In this document: positions 1-12,647 of the stretch, one piece after another | Numbering within the stretch: the stretch's first letter is position 1 | Layout of the letters: every line of letters begins with the position of its first letter | From: Eriocheir sinensis | Taxonomy: Eukaryota; Arthropoda; Malacostraca; Decapoda; Varunidae | Direction of reading: 5' to 3' | Assembly: GCF_024679095.1 (NCBI RefSeq) | Contig: NC_066516.1 | Coordinates: 1,209,841-1,273,840 of the forward strand | Length of the DNA: 64,000 bases | The notes under the pieces: model-generated | Databases searched by the model: none | The model's input: the letters and a program-made list of their open reading frames with translations, nothing else | What the model was told of the DNA's origin: nothing | Program-made: the position numbers and the translations under genes

Positions 1-635
1 AAATGCACAACGTTTGAGCTGGGCGCTACAGACCGCGTACACGAGTTTTCATCCGCGTTCGGCAGGGGGTATCGCAATTACCCTACCCGCGTATAAGCGA
101 ATCCATACGGCGGGGGGCGTCTGTATATTAATTTTGGATAATACAAAGAATGGATTCCATTTTAATTCATAAAAATCTGAAAGAAAATTTGCTTAGAATT
201 CAATTGCAAAATTGCATTGTTTTTCGGGAGGGTCTTCACCGAACCCGAGACTGGCTCGCTGAACCCCTGGGCTTTGGTTGAACCACTGTTTTAGAAGATC
301 AACATCATGAGCCTTTAACTCATGCAGATAAGACCTCATTTCATGCCCCACATTTTGAGTGCCTGTCAGGTAGAGCCACCTCAGTGTTGCGTCTGCTCGT
401 CTAGCAATCAAAACTGTGTTCGATGCTCGTGCGTAAGACGAGGCCAACCCTGTGTGAACTGTAAGAGAGGTGGAAACTGTTGAAACCCAAACCCTTGAGA
501 GCAGAATGTGGAAAATGGTGAGCAACCACAAGTGGTGCTGGGTGGGCAGGCCAATGAAGGCGTCGGAGATGATCAGGTGGAGGGGGTGCAGGTGACGAGA
601 GACAAGGGCAGGGTGACCAAGGTGAGGACGCCTCA
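1..635. other. Unassigned 5' edge of the window
   Basis: I recognise no gene here. A 170-codon minus-strand open frame covers 193-705, but it has no motif I know and overlaps sequence leading into the plus-strand retrotransposon that follows, so I treat it as chance. The first 150 bases contain GC-rich words such as CCGCGTATAAGCGAATCC that resemble ends of TIR elements elsewhere in the window, but no partner end is visible. Confidence 0.4.
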
Positions 636-3246
636 CGCGAGCTTCGCTTCTGGCTCGAGGAGACAGAGGAGTGGGAGCGAGACGTTTACAATCAGGTAGT
701 AACATTTTCTCACGGTAGCATATTTGAGGTCCCGAGATGTAACGGCACCAAAACGCTAATAGAGTAGAAAACCTTCCTCATTAGAGCGTATAACAACTCA
801 ACGTAAATCGCTCCCTACGCCCTAAAGATTATGGCCATACTGCTGAACCTCTTATGCCAACGGACTCACAAAAAGTCAAAATTATCTGAGGACGCGAAGG
901 CGGTACAAAGAATAATGGAGCTGCGGAGGAAAGGGGACGTCCGAAAGCTACTTGACGAGGCTAAAACACTGCAGGAGAGACTACGCAGAGGTAACATTTA
1001 CAAGAATGACAGTAACGACAGGGCTAGAAACTTTGCTGACAAGACAAGACAAGGCAAAGTGGCCATGGCAACTAGGTCACTGGCACTAGAAGATGAGGCA
1101 GCGGGGGCCCTGTCCATGACAGAAGAGACACGCCAGATCCTTAAGGACAAGCATCCAGATGCTAGACCTGCACGCCCAGAAATGAGGTTTCTAGGAAACT
1201 ACACCCCCAGCATCAAGTTGTCTTTGACCATAGCAGCGGTGAGGTGATCTGGAGGCATGCCCTTCACATTCAAGGAGCAGCTGGACCATCAGGCTTGGAT
1301 GCCAAGAGGTGGAAACACCTCCTCAGTAAGAACATCTTTGGTAATCCATCTGTGGATCTCTGCGATGCAATAGCCGCCCTAGCAAGAAAATTGGTGTCAG
1401 AAAATTGCCAATACCTCGAGCCTTTGACGGCCTGCCAGCTCATCCCGCAGGATAAAAAACCAGGCTGTCGCCCCATTGGGATAGGGGAAGTGCTCAGGAG
1501 GATCATAGGCAAGGCTGTCATGGAGGTGATGAAGGACGATATGAGGAAGGCTGGGTGTGAAGCTGCCATCCACGCCGGCAGGAAAATGTTTGAAGACCCA
1601 GAATCAAGGCGGTGCTGATGATGGACACTGCTAATGCATTCAACATTATCAGTAGGGAAACAGCACTGCGCAACATCAAAATCAAGTGCCCTATCTTTGC
1701 CCAGTATATTGAAAATACATACAAGGAACCTGCCAGACTGTTCATCAGCAGTCATAATGACCAACGACTTGGAGACCCGGAGGTCATACAATCCTCAGAG
1801 GGCACCACCCAGAGCGACCCAGTGGCTATGGCAATGTATGCCTTGGGAATGATGAGGCTGCAGGACATCATCCGCCATGAAAACACCAACGCAAACAGGT
1901 GGCGTATGCAGATGACCTCACCGGGGTAAGAAAATCTGCAGACCTCACGAAATGGTGGGACCTCATCAATGAACATGGCCCTAAAATAGGGTACCGCCCC
2001 AATGCCACTAAGTCTGTGGTGATGGTGAAACCAAAGGCATACAATCAGGCCAAAACCACATTCCAGGGCAGTAACGTGAAGCTGTCAGTGACCGGTGAAA
2101 GACACCTCAAGGCAGTCACTGGAAAAGCTGAATACAGAATCAAGCATGTGAAAACAGCTGTAAAACATTGGGAGTCCGAATTGCAGAGGCTGAGCGAGAT
2201 CACCAAAACAGAACCGCAGGCAGCCTACACAGCATTTACGTACGGTGTCAAGCAGAAATGGAACTACCTCATGAGGACAGTTCCTGATGTTGCTCTGTTA
2301 TTGAAACCTCTGGAAGATACCATCAGAAACACCTTCATACCTGCGATAGCAAATGGTAGATGCCTCAGCGACCAGAAGAGGTTACTGGAGTTGCCGCCAA
2401 GAAGGGGTGGGCTCGGCATCACAATCCCGCAAAATCTGGCAGAGTCTAAATTCGAGAACTCACTCCGAATTACAGCCTCTTTGACCACATACATTATCAA
2501 CCAAAACGAAAGGGGAGAAGACAACTTTTAGGAAATTAGGTCAATAAGGAATGAAATCTCCATGAACCGAGAAGGAGAACAGAGAGACACTCTGAGTGAC
2601 CTAATGAAAGAACTCCCGGAAGACACAAAAAGAAGGACGGATACAGCACAGGAAGTGGGCGCAACGAAATGGCTAACTACACTACCTATCAGGGCAAAAG
2701 GCTTCAACTTAAACAAGAAAGAGTTCACAGATGCCATTGCCCTGAGGTATGGCTGGCCAATGGATGGGCTCCCAAACATGTGTGCCTGTGGCTCACCCTT
2801 CAACCAAGTGCAAATGCAAGACAGGAGGCTTCATCTGCATGAGACATGAAGTGAGAGACGCGACAGCTCAGATGCTGAAAGAAGTCTGTCACGGCGTGAC
2901 CGTGGAGCCCATGCTGCATCCTCTGCAAGGCGAACACCTCACCAGACCCACCACAAATGGTTCAAACAAGGCACGAGTGGATGTTAGTGCCAGAGGGTTT
3001 TGGACTCGTGGACAGAGGGCGTACTTTGGCATAAGGATTTTTGATCCCATGGCCCACTGCCATAGAGACCTGACCCTCAATGCAGCCCACAGAAGAAATG
3101 AGCAAGAGAAAAACAGAGCGTACAAGGAAAGAATACAGAATATGGACCAGGACTCCTTCACCCCACTAGTATTCACGGAGTTGGGAGGGATGGGACCAAG
3201 GGTGCAGAGCTTCTGCGCAAGGCTCGCGAGAACGTGTATACAGTAG
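636..3246 (+). pseudogene. R2-like non-LTR retrotransposon polyprotein, decayed
   Basis: This was one polyprotein that reverse-transcribes its own RNA; it is now split across at least five frames. In order I see an N-terminal region readable from about 645 with two stops before 831; the fingers motif GPSGLDAKRWKHLL (about 1275); GCRPIGIGEVLRRIIGKAV (about 1462); motif A MMDTANAFN (about 1618); motif B EGTTQSDP, where GTTQGDP is usual; the catalytic YADD at 1905-1916; a cysteine knuckle CACGSPF near 2790; and a C-terminal restriction-like nuclease region, GGFICMRHEVRDA then ARVDVSARGFW and TPLVFTELGGMG. The arrangement RT, Zn knuckle, PD-(D/E)XK-like nuclease is that of R2-type elements. The second expected nuclease aspartate is replaced (AYFGIRIF). 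Frameshifts occur near 1245, 1615, 1900, 2540 and 2830. It is certainly non-functional; the exact clade is uncertain. Confidence 0.75.
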
Positions 3247-3518
3247 TGCATGATGAAACAAAGCTAGTGCAGGTTCACCATGCCAAGTAGAGACCACTGA
3301 ATGTGGTTTCAACTCGGCAAAAGATGACGATGCATAAATATTTTTCCAAAATTTTCCCATTATGTTAGAATTCCAAACTGATTTTTTTAATGAATATTTC
3401 TTTGCCTTGCCAAGCTGTATCAAATTTCAAGTAATAGATTGCTGAGTTTTAAGGATTTTACTGCATGTATAAATGAATGTAGCACTAATGAAGTTATGGC
3501 TGCTGCTGCCACATGGGG

Positions 3519-3562
<44 letters not shown>
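3247..3562 (+). repeat. Probable 3' UTR and poly(A) tail of the R2-like element
   Basis: About 270 bases of AT-rich non-coding sequence follow the nuclease stop and end in an uninterrupted run of 44 A at 3519-3562. A 3' poly(A) on the coding strand fits target-primed reverse transcription. No target-site duplication could be assigned because the 5' end of the element is unclear. Confidence 0.5.
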
Positions 3563-3564
<2 letters not shown>

Positions 3565-3671
3565 AAACAGTATATGGTCTTATGTTGTCCATTTCTATTT
3601 GCAGATGCTCACATTATGAGATTTGCTCATATCATATAAAGCAAACACATGAAGTATATAAGAATACCAAC

Positions 3672-3844
3672 TTGCAGTGCTGTATTGCCCTAAGTGCTTC
3701 TTCTTGCTGTTGCCTTAAAAGATTTTCTTCATCCTTCAATTTTTCCTTCTGAATTTGATAATATTTTACAGCCTCCTCCTCATGCTGAATATGGATCTTG
3801 TTCAGGTGCTGCAAATATGTCTCCTGCTTTTCCAATGTTTTTCT
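3672..3844 (-). CDS. Exon of an unidentified coiled-coil protein (third of three seen)
   Basis: The exon follows a strong acceptor (pyrimidine tract then ttacag, ending at 3845). It encodes a charged, heptad-like helix beginning RKTLEKQETYLQHLNKI and continuing with EKLKDEENLLRQQQEEAL. It starts in phase 0, which matches the phase-0 donor of the exon at 7070. The 3' end is uncertain: candidate GT donors give an end at 3672 or at 3668. The coding character (Lys/Glu/Gln-rich, no stops, clean splice site) contrasts with the microsatellites around it. The composition is like centrosomal or cytoskeletal coiled-coil proteins, but I cannot name a family. Confidence 0.6.
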
Positions 3845-3928
3845 CTGTAAGAAAAAAAATATATATATATAAAACAAAAAAATATATAGAATTCTTTATT
3901 CACCTATCATCCATATATCTATATAATA

Positions 3929-4975
<1,047 letters not shown>

Positions 4976-5272
4976 AATAGTCTGAGCTTTCTTCATTTGT
5001 GTGTTCAACCTTTTTCAATATTGCATATGATGTAAATTTTTGTACCACATAGCGGGGCAGTGTACATAAAATGATCCTTGCAAAAATCATTTTTTTACCA
5101 GAGGTCACGGGTTACTATATTGGACACTTCATTTATCCTCATTTTCAAACTTATAATGAAAATTTTCGAAAAATGTTCATCAGTAAAAATGTCTTAGAAG
5201 CAGATCTAGTTTCATGGTCTATGATCAAAAACTTGAATTTTTAAGTATTTCTATGAGTGCCCTGTAAAGGGT

Positions 5273-5363
5273 TAATTTCGATTTATATCAAGATTTTTTT
5301 TTACTGATTTAAATCATGATTTTTTTATACTCTGACTTAAATCAATTTAAATCACATAATCAA
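5273..5363. repeat. AT-rich aaatcatgattt-type simple repeat
   Basis: Imperfect repeats of the palindromic word aaatcatgattt (and aaatcaatttaaat) occupy this stretch. Similar sequence recurs around 21060-21620, so it is a dispersed low-complexity repeat. The last four bases (TCAA) are the left target site of the next element. Confidence 0.6.
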
Positions 5364-6047
5364 CCCCTTCCTGGCAGCAGGGCAGATGTATGTACTACCC
5401 CCCAAAAAATCGTCTCTGTATAGACGCTGTCGACTTTCATCCATACGTGTATATATAGATTCCCCGCAAGTGGGCATTCCAGGTTGACGTCTATATATAG
5501 ACTCTGCCGCAAAACTGAACAAACATTTGAATCTATATATAGATGTTATTTAAGTTTGATTGGTTATATGTATATTGATATATTTATATGAAGGTCTAGA
5601 TTCTGTATCAGTGTAATCACTGGCAGTAGATGAGTCAGAATCATCAAAAACATCCAAAAAATCAGCATCTATATCCTCAGCTGCCAAAGAAGTCATTTCT
5701 TCCGTCTTAAGAGGTCTCTTTCTCCTTGACATGATACTAATAATAAAATAAAATAGGAAAAAAATGCATAAATTCCCAGTGTTAGCTGATGTGCATAGCA
5801 CATCCACCACCGACAAAGCACAAGCGGTGACTGTCCTTGAGAGGCAATGTCGGTAAGTGTCTGGGGGTTTGAGATGCCAAATAACGATTTATTTTGTTAA
5901 TTTTGTCAGTAGTAAGGAATCATCTATATAATAGACCATGCTACAATCTAGTGTGGGCAAATGAGAGCAAACGTCTATATATAGACACGCCGACAAAAAA
6001 GTTCCAATTTCGAAACGTCTATATATAGATCCTCCACCGGGAAGGGG
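5364..6047 (-). mobile_element. piggyBac-like non-autonomous element with subterminal palindromes
   Basis: The element is flanked by TCAA (5360-5363) and TTAA (6048-6051), i.e. a TTAA-type target with one change. Ends are inverted: CCCCTTCCTGG on the left and CCCCTTCCCGG (reverse complement) on the right. CCC termini and TTAA targets are the hallmark of piggyBac. Inside each end are repeats of a short palindrome, GTCTATATATAGAC or close variants: near 5490, 5535, 5975 and 6020, with weaker forms near 5415 and 5450. They probably serve as transposase-binding sites, which is inference. The middle carries only the start of a transposase-like frame (next entry), so the copy is internally deleted. 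Confidence 0.7.
5550..5732 (-). pseudogene. N-terminal remnant of a piggyBac-type transposase
   Basis: The frame begins MSRRKRPLKTEEMTSLAAED and continues as an acidic Asp/Ser-rich stretch (DIDADFLDVFDDSDSST), then ends at 5550. A short basic start followed by an acidic segment is usual for piggyBac transposases. The catalytic DDD domain and the C-terminal cysteine-rich finger are absent, so this is a truncated leftover within the MITE. The identification rests on composition plus the element's termini. Confidence 0.5.
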
Positions 6048-6248
6048 TTAAAATCAAAACAACCCTGCCTATAGCTCAAAAGTTTTCACACTTTGTGGTT
6101 GAAACTGCAGCGTGTGTGTGTGCTGTTATGGTATTTTTGCCTCTACAACCAATAGTTGTAAAGGTTGGATTTGACAGGTATGATGATGTGTAAATGGATG
6201 TGGGTGAGTCAGGTGTAATTTACTAGAGGGGGGGTGGGACAGTCGGGG

Positions 6249-6593
6249 GGAGGCGGTGGTTGAGTGGTTAGCGTGCCAGCGCCGCATCCGGGAGCTCCAG
6301 GAGGGACGCGGGTTCGAATCCTGGCCGCCGCACGGCTGTGATTTTTCAGTCACCGTCGAGTGGCCTAAGACTACCCACATGCTGCCCCGAAGACCACCTA
6401 TCAACCCGTACTCTAGATATCCTCTCCAAAGAGAGGCTCAAAGATAAGCTCCGGGAGGTAGCATGAGCCAAAACAGGATAGCGCCACTATAAACACTCGC
6501 CTGTGCCAGAACGGGCTGGGCCGACCATCAGGCCCACCAGGGAAAAGCCTAACTGCAATAGGCTACGACACACACACACACAAAAAAAAAAAA
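6249..6593 (+). mobile_element. tRNA-derived SINE, family 1, copy 1
   Basis: The head contains a near-consensus RNA polymerase III A box (TGGTTGAGTGG, about 6257) and B box (GGTTCGAATCC, about 6311), spaced as in a tRNA. A tRNA-unrelated body shared with copies at 10420 and 14048 follows (landmarks ACCACCTATCAACCCG and GCGCCACTATAAACACTCGC), then a short CA run and an A-rich tail at about 6580-6593. Of the three copies this has the best-preserved promoter boxes. SINEs are mobilised by a partner LINE; which one is not evident. Confidence 0.85.
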
Positions 6594-7069
6594 TCACTGC
6601 TGTGCCACAGTAACATCCAAATGAAGACCTCAGAACAATGATCACATGCATCTTCCTAACTACTTTGAGGTGAGCATTAAAATAATTTTCTTGATCCTAT
6701 AATGATTTATATTACTTCAGCTAAAAAAAGATAAGTGATATGAGGGGTTTAAATGGGAGAAGTGGGTTAAAGTCCTGAAGTAGCACTGCCAATAATCCCT
6801 TTTATGCATGGCTGTGACAAGGATGCAAGTTTAATCAAAATATCATAAAGAAGGCAGCAAACAAATGCAATCCAAGTTGCACTCTCCCACAAAAAAGAAT
6901 CCAAATATTATTCTATAAACTAAGTATCTATCTTAATTTGCTGTTACTGTCAAAAACATTATCTTGGAAATGATTATTAGCAAGATCCAATTATACAAAA
7001 ATAAAATAGTCCTACCTAAAGTAGCTATTGATGATGACACACACACTTCAATACACAATAAATACCTAC

Positions 7070-7223
7070 CTGTACTTCTTGTTTATATTCTTTCTCCAGG
7101 GATAACCTCTTCAACAGATGATGAAGTTTAAATTGTTCGTGAGCCTTGCGAGCAATCTCTAGGGCACTGGGTCTGTCTGAATAAAGGTGTCCTTGCTCAC
7201 TTGTTGCTTCCACATTATAAAAG
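7070..7223 (-). CDS. Exon of the unidentified coiled-coil protein (second of three seen)
   Basis: A 154-bp exon lies between the acceptor atatttacag (ending 7224) and the consensus donor CAG|gtaggt (starting 7069). Its first base completes a codon left by the exon at 20187, and its end is phase 0, matching the exon at 3844. The peptide includes [20 protein letters not shown] and continues as a helical, Lys/Glu-rich segment ([14 protein letters not shown]). A (TA)n tract sits about 35 bases upstream of the acceptor in the intron. The phase chain with its neighbours makes chance unlikely; the function is not recognised. Confidence 0.7.
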
Positions 7224-7255
7224 CTGTAAATATAAGTTTTATGAATATGCAAGTT

Positions 7256-7356
<101 letters not shown>

Positions 7357-7727
7357 AATGATGAGAATGATCTGAGAAAGAACAAAAAAGTAAAAGATGG
7401 CCAAGTTTAGCATTCTTCACAGTAATTCCTTACATTTATCACACACCACTATATGTAGTTCTTCCTGTTATGGAAATTTATGGTATTCCTTTCAGATATG
7501 AATATTGAAATTACACTCTCAGTTTTTAGTAACAATGACTATCACACCTTTGAATTCTGATTTCAACTGTCAGAAGCAGGTTCAGTGAAAAAACAGCCTT
7601 GAGCCTTCAGGTCTTTCTTCATGTCCCTTAGCTACCTAAGAACTCAAAGATTATTTTTTTGTTTTTAGTCTGGACCTTGGTAGACCACTCCATGTGCACT
7701 GTCAAATAAGATAGGAGTTTGTATATA

Positions 7728-8233
7728 CAAGTTGAGAATCCATTATCCAAAATCTGAACGTGTTGCGGATTTCTGATTTTGTCGGATTTTGGAAAATGCA
7801 GGCCCTTTTGACATTTTCAACAATATCTTTACACCACAGAGCACACAACACGCGGTAATCACAATGAGTAACGAGCGAAGGTGTTAATGTGACAACTGCT
7901 GACAACAAACTAACACATAACAGCACCAGAGTTGCCTGGTTGTGGACTGTGTTCCTGCCCAATCCCATCCCAAAAGCTGCCCAAAACCTGCGGTGGTGGT
8001 GGGCAGATGTTTTTACGCCTACCGTGTCAATGCAGCAGTAGGTTTTTCCGCCCAATTGGGCAGAAAAACGCGGACCTAGCAACCCTGAGCAGCACACAAC
8101 AGCTGTATGTGGTGGAACCTTCCCATCACTTTGTAGAATTTTCCATTTGAGACACCTCATGTCAGCATTCAAAAACTTTCGGATTTTGGAAGTTTTCAAT
8201 TTTTGGAATTTCGGATAAAGGATTCTCAACTTG
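7728..8233. mobile_element. pogo/Tigger-like MITE with TA target
   Basis: The left terminus is CAAGTTGAGAATCCATTATC and the reverse complement of the right terminus is CAAGTTGAGAATCCTTTATC. Both are flanked by TA (7726-7727, 8234-8235). The TTGAGAATCC..TTATCC type of end is known from Tigger families. The interior has several near-palindromic CGGATTTTGG words just inside each end. There is no credible transposase frame. Confidence 0.75.
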
Positions 8234-8386
8234 TATTAGGGACTGCTTTTTTTCCTCAATAGAACAGTGTATCATGCAAACTTTTTGATCAACAAATGAG
8301 TGATTTTGATTAAAAGCACCCCCAGTGTTAAGTCCCCAAGTGTTTTATTAGAGCCCAAGGGCCTGAAGCTCTGTGACCTCTGTGGG

Positions 8387-8426
<40 letters not shown>
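8387..8426. repeat. Poly(A) tract
   Basis: Forty consecutive A. Flanking sequence on the left does not match any SINE or LINE in the window, so the parent element is unknown. Confidence 0.9.
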
Positions 8427-8427
<1 letters not shown>

Positions 8428-8724
8428 AGGAGAGGTCCTTAAAGTGGTCATGCAGTGAGTGAGTGAATCTTGAACCTTAACCTTCCCAATATAGTGACCC
8501 TTCAAAATACCATCAGCAATGTGAACAAGGTTTGCTTTACAATTCAAACATCAAAAAATACCTGAACTCAAAATTAGATAATTGTAACCTTTAATTACCA
8601 AATACAAAGACATTCAATCCTTTGATGACTCCCAATACAGAAAATAACCATATCCTATAATCTGATAGGATGTCATGCACTTTACATGATTGTGAAACCA
8701 CTCATCACATTGATCAATACTTAA

Positions 8725-9246
8725 CCCTTTCATTGCTAAACGCTCACAGTGAGTGTTAGGGTGGTTTGCTGGTGGGTGCTGACAAGCTGCTACAGCAAGA
8801 GCTCCAGCCGGTATCTCCAGCATGTGAGTGTTTTTTTTCACAACACAGGATTACCATTTGGGTGGTTCTGGGTTCTCAAATTGGAATAAAATCAGCAAAA
8901 TTTGAGCTGATAATCATAAAGTAGAGTAACCAGTTGTGATGTGTATATGTCCAATATTTCGACATTTTGCATATTTTCACCAGCTTCACCTGACTGAAAT
9001 TTTTCTTTTGTAAATAATATTGCATTTATTAATTCTTGCCAGAAACCCCCCAGCACAAGGAGAGGAGAGATGTCGATTTTTCAAAAAAAGCTGATCATCC
9101 CTCATCCCTAGCGTAAGTGTTAACATTCAACCATAACTTATAGATCTGGGCCTCCTTGGGCCTTCTTTTGTTTTTTTTTTTAGCTGTGATGAATAGTTTT
9201 TTGAGATACAGAGGTTAAAAGAGATCCCCTTCCCCCGCTGGGATGC
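8725..9246. mobile_element. piggyBac-like MITE family 2, truncated copy
   Basis: It begins directly after TTAA (8721-8724) with CCCTTTCATTGCTAAACGCT, which matches the left end of the complete copy at 17368. The internal landmark gatgaatag..ttttgagatacagaggttaaaagagatccc is also shared. The sequence stops resembling that copy after ccccgctgggatgc (about 9246), and no right inverted end is present, so the copy lost its right terminus. Confidence 0.65.
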
Positions 9247-10419
9247 AAAAATTGTGTAGTGAAAGAACAGACAGGTGGGTAATCAGATCAATAGATGGTA
9301 CTGGCTATACATGTGTGTTCACAAAAAGTCCACACAAAATTCAATAATGTTTTATTCTAGCCTTGTGACTATCTCTTTTTACATACCACAAATTGAGCTG
9401 TGAGTTTTGATTATGGTTGTTTTTATTGTTTACTTCATTTAATATATTTTTGTTTTTTATTTTATAGCACTAAGCACTAAATTATGGTATATGGTATGAG
9501 ATGCTAAAGTATTAAAAAACTTTTGTGGACACTACCGCCATGTGCATCCTTTGTTGACATGTATGTAATGTATCACAGTCTTTGAATGTTTCAGTTAATC
9601 TTTTAAATGTAATGTTTTTGAATTGCTGGACAAGTTTGGTCCAGTCAATGTCTTTTTCCCTTTACTGTTGGTGTGCATGTTGCCTTTGTGTGTTTTTGTC
9701 TGTGTTCCCTCTTTCCTGTCTATGTGTGTGTGATGGGTGTAGTCTCTTTCTTCCTGTTTCTTTCTTTTACGCATAAACTTCTTTGAGTTTTTTGATTTTT
9801 GACTTGAAGAGTTGAGTTTGTGTTGAGTCAACACAGTCTGCCAGTCAATAGTCAATCCCAATTCAATTAATTATTCATTTGAATTCAATTAATTATTACT
9901 ACTTGAGAGAGAACAGGAGAGACACAGTAGGTATTATTGTATTCGGTCTCATTCACGTCCTGTCTTTCTCTTTCTTCATTTCTCATCTTCAGCAGACTCA
10001 GTAAAGTGCATCCCATGTATACCACATATATAAAATTATTATTATCTATAATGATTTTTGAAAGTTAGTGGTGGTTGGTGTGGGGCGGGCGCGTTGCTGA
10101 TTGTGTTGTTGTGTCAGGCATAGTATTTACGGTTTCTGATGCCTACTTTTGCCATGAAACATCAGAAATCTACTCTTTTAGCGATAACTAAAAATTTAGG
10201 GTAGGATGTGAAAATATAATCATGGAATACGACAATCTGGCAACGTTGGCCTCAGGGCACAATGGGGGGGGCTGGGAGGGAGAGCATAACACCCAGGGGG
10301 TCGAATTCAAATCAGGCCAAAAATTACCAGAAAAAAGTAGTTTTGTCCGGAATAGAGAGACAGGTGAAAGACTGAAAATTTACCATATTATGTGTGTGGA
10401 AGAACAATAATTTAACCCA
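9247..10419. other. No gene recognised; AT-rich intergenic or intronic sequence
   Basis: Short open frames here are low-complexity Cys/Leu/Val runs and show no motif. Between 9857 and 9897 there is a small direct repeat of attcaattaattatt. I see no TIRs, no tRNA-like head and no splice-bounded exon. Confidence 0.5.
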
Positions 10420-10761
10420 GGAGGCGGTGGCTGAACGGAGAGCGAGACAGCCCTGTGTTCGGGAGGATGTGAGTTCAATCCCCGACCGGTGCCACCAAGT
10501 TGGGATTTTTCAGCCGCCGCCGAGTGGCTTAAAACTACCCACATGCTGTCCAGAAGACCACCTATCAACCCGGACTCTAGATTCTAGGATTAAAGATGAG
10601 CTCCGGGAGGGCAGCATGAGCCAATGCAAGATGGCGCCACTATAAACACTCGCCTGCGCCAGAACAGGCTGGGCCGACCATCGGGACCCACCGGGAAGAA
10701 GCCTTGGACCAAGCATCAGGAGAACCACTGAGAAGAAGCCTACCGGTGCAATAGGCCAAGA

Positions 10762-10794
<33 letters not shown>
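10420..10794 (+). mobile_element. tRNA-derived SINE, family 1, copy 2
   Basis: It has the same head and body as the copy at 6249: A-box-like TGGCTGAACGG, a decayed B box (GAGTTCAATCC), the body words ACCACCTATCAACCCG and GCGCCACTATAAACACTCGC, and a 30-base poly(A) tail ending at 10794. It carries about 35 extra bases near 10710-10745 (a partial repeat of the ACCG-GAAGAAGCC segment) relative to the copy at 14048. Confidence 0.85.
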
Positions 10795-10796
<2 letters not shown>

Positions 10797-10937
10797 TCAA
10801 GCCAGTATGATCTTAACCCCTTAATGATGATGATGCCACTGGTGTCATATATGTAGTTCTATCAGACGTGGGCAACTAACATGATGCCAGCACTGGAGAC
10901 CGAGAAGCTATCCGGAATTTGCAGGGCGCTCTTAACT

Positions 10938-11224
10938 ACTATCCATATCAAAACCTATGACATACCGTTTTTCGCAAATATCTTTCAAACGAAGACTCGG
11001 ATCAGCATGGTGCTTTGGCACAGATTGTTTCACACACTCCGCTAATTTTTGACACTATTGTCCATTGCCAGATACGGTTAATTATGGCGTTTACTCTTGG
11101 CTGTGATGGCAAAACCTGCGTGAGCAACTTACACATTTGAACAGGTGAGGTGTGACGTATTTGTGACGTGTATCCACCAATTACCTCCACCCCTGGCTTT
11201 CTCTCTCTCTCTCTCTCTCTCTCC

Positions 11225-11301
<77 letters not shown>

Positions 11302-11334
11302 CATGAGATGTGAAGCTATGCACAAATATGACTT
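10938..11334 (+). repeat. Left arm of a large inverted repeat
   Basis: This segment is the reverse complement, with small gaps, of 11897-12380. Shared landmarks are CTATCCATATCA at the outer edge, TTTTTCGCAAATATCTTTCAAA, a GGTGAGGYGTGACGTATTTGTGACGTGTATCCACCAA block, a (CT)n tract (11201-11298), and TGCACA..GACTTG at the inner edge. Identity by eye is high outside the microsatellite. The arms may be two copies of one repeat inserted head to head, or one fold-back element. Confidence 0.8.
11201..11298. repeat. (CT)n microsatellite within the left arm
   Basis: About 49 CT units with a few C insertions near 11220. Its mirror in the right arm is (GA)n preceded by (TG)n. Confidence 0.95.
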
Positions 11335-11896
11335 GTCTATAATGGTGGATAACTCAAAAGTGTATTCTAAGTATGGTAGGATGTTTTATGCACACGACCC
11401 TAATTCCTGTTCTAGCATAACTGGATGTTACTTAAGTGCTGTATGAGGTTTGTTTAGCAATTATACACCCATGGAAAGTTGTACAAGTATATGACCCTCC
11501 TTCCCACAGGTTACATTGAACGTATGATGGGATGAAGTACATAGCTGACGCTTGATCATTTATAGGAAACTGCATAAGAGAGGGAAAGGAATAAGGGTGG
11601 AATTGAAGCGGGAATTCATTGCAGAGTAAAAGCATGAAACGAAATTGAAGAAATATATGAATAATTTATTCTGATGTTAGGAAAAGACTGCCATACGATA
11701 TGGATTCATGTAGATATGTTAAAAAGTCATAGCATACAAAAATAGACAGTGAGTATAAGATGGGTGGATTAATAATGTAAATAACTGACCACATGTTACT
11801 TTAATATTCATCACCATCGACAAACAGGTCATCCTCGTCATCACTGTTGGTGCTGATGCAGACGGCATATAATTTCTATTTATCTGCCATTAATTC
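11335..11896. other. Spacer between inverted arms
   Basis: About 560 bases of unique-looking AT-rich sequence. Near 11805-11865 the minus strand reads a short acidic stretch (NSDDEDDLFVDGDEY) reminiscent of the acidic N-termini of transposases, but it is only about 20 codons long, so I make no gene call. Confidence 0.4.
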
Positions 11897-12380
<484 letters not shown>

Positions 12381-12647
12381 AGGTCTCTGTCGATGCTAGG
12401 TGACTAACTGGCTTCTGTCCCTTACCACCACTCGGTGCTAAAAAGTCTATAATTCCTGCCTACGCATCATGGTGTCTGCAGAGCGATTATGTTCCCTCAG
12501 CCGTCCTGTTTCGGCAGTCTTCCTGTAGTTTCTGCTCGTTGTGTGCGTGCTGAGTGTAGTCGTGACACCTCCAATGATATACGTGATGTTCTAGATGAGC
12601 TAATACCTTGTTCACAGGAGTGCTCAAAGGAATGGGAAGCGGGAATT

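Noticed and set aside
193..705. 170-codon minus-strand gene
   Set aside because: No recognisable motif or splice sites, and it overlaps sequence leading into the plus-strand retrotransposon ORF. Kept only as a note.
5550..5816. Complete small host gene at the piggyBac element
   Set aside because: The frame lies between TIRs and reads as a transposase N-terminus; the upstream part (5733-5816) is low-complexity.
6126..6447. Proteins read across the SINE heads
   Set aside because: The same frames recur in all SINE copies because of the shared tRNA-like sequence; there is no coding constraint.
11129..11446. Arg-Glu and Ser-Leu repeat open frames over CT/GA arrays (also at 33278, 41167, 45756)
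   Set aside because: Microsatellite artefacts. The frames stop as soon as the repeat ends.
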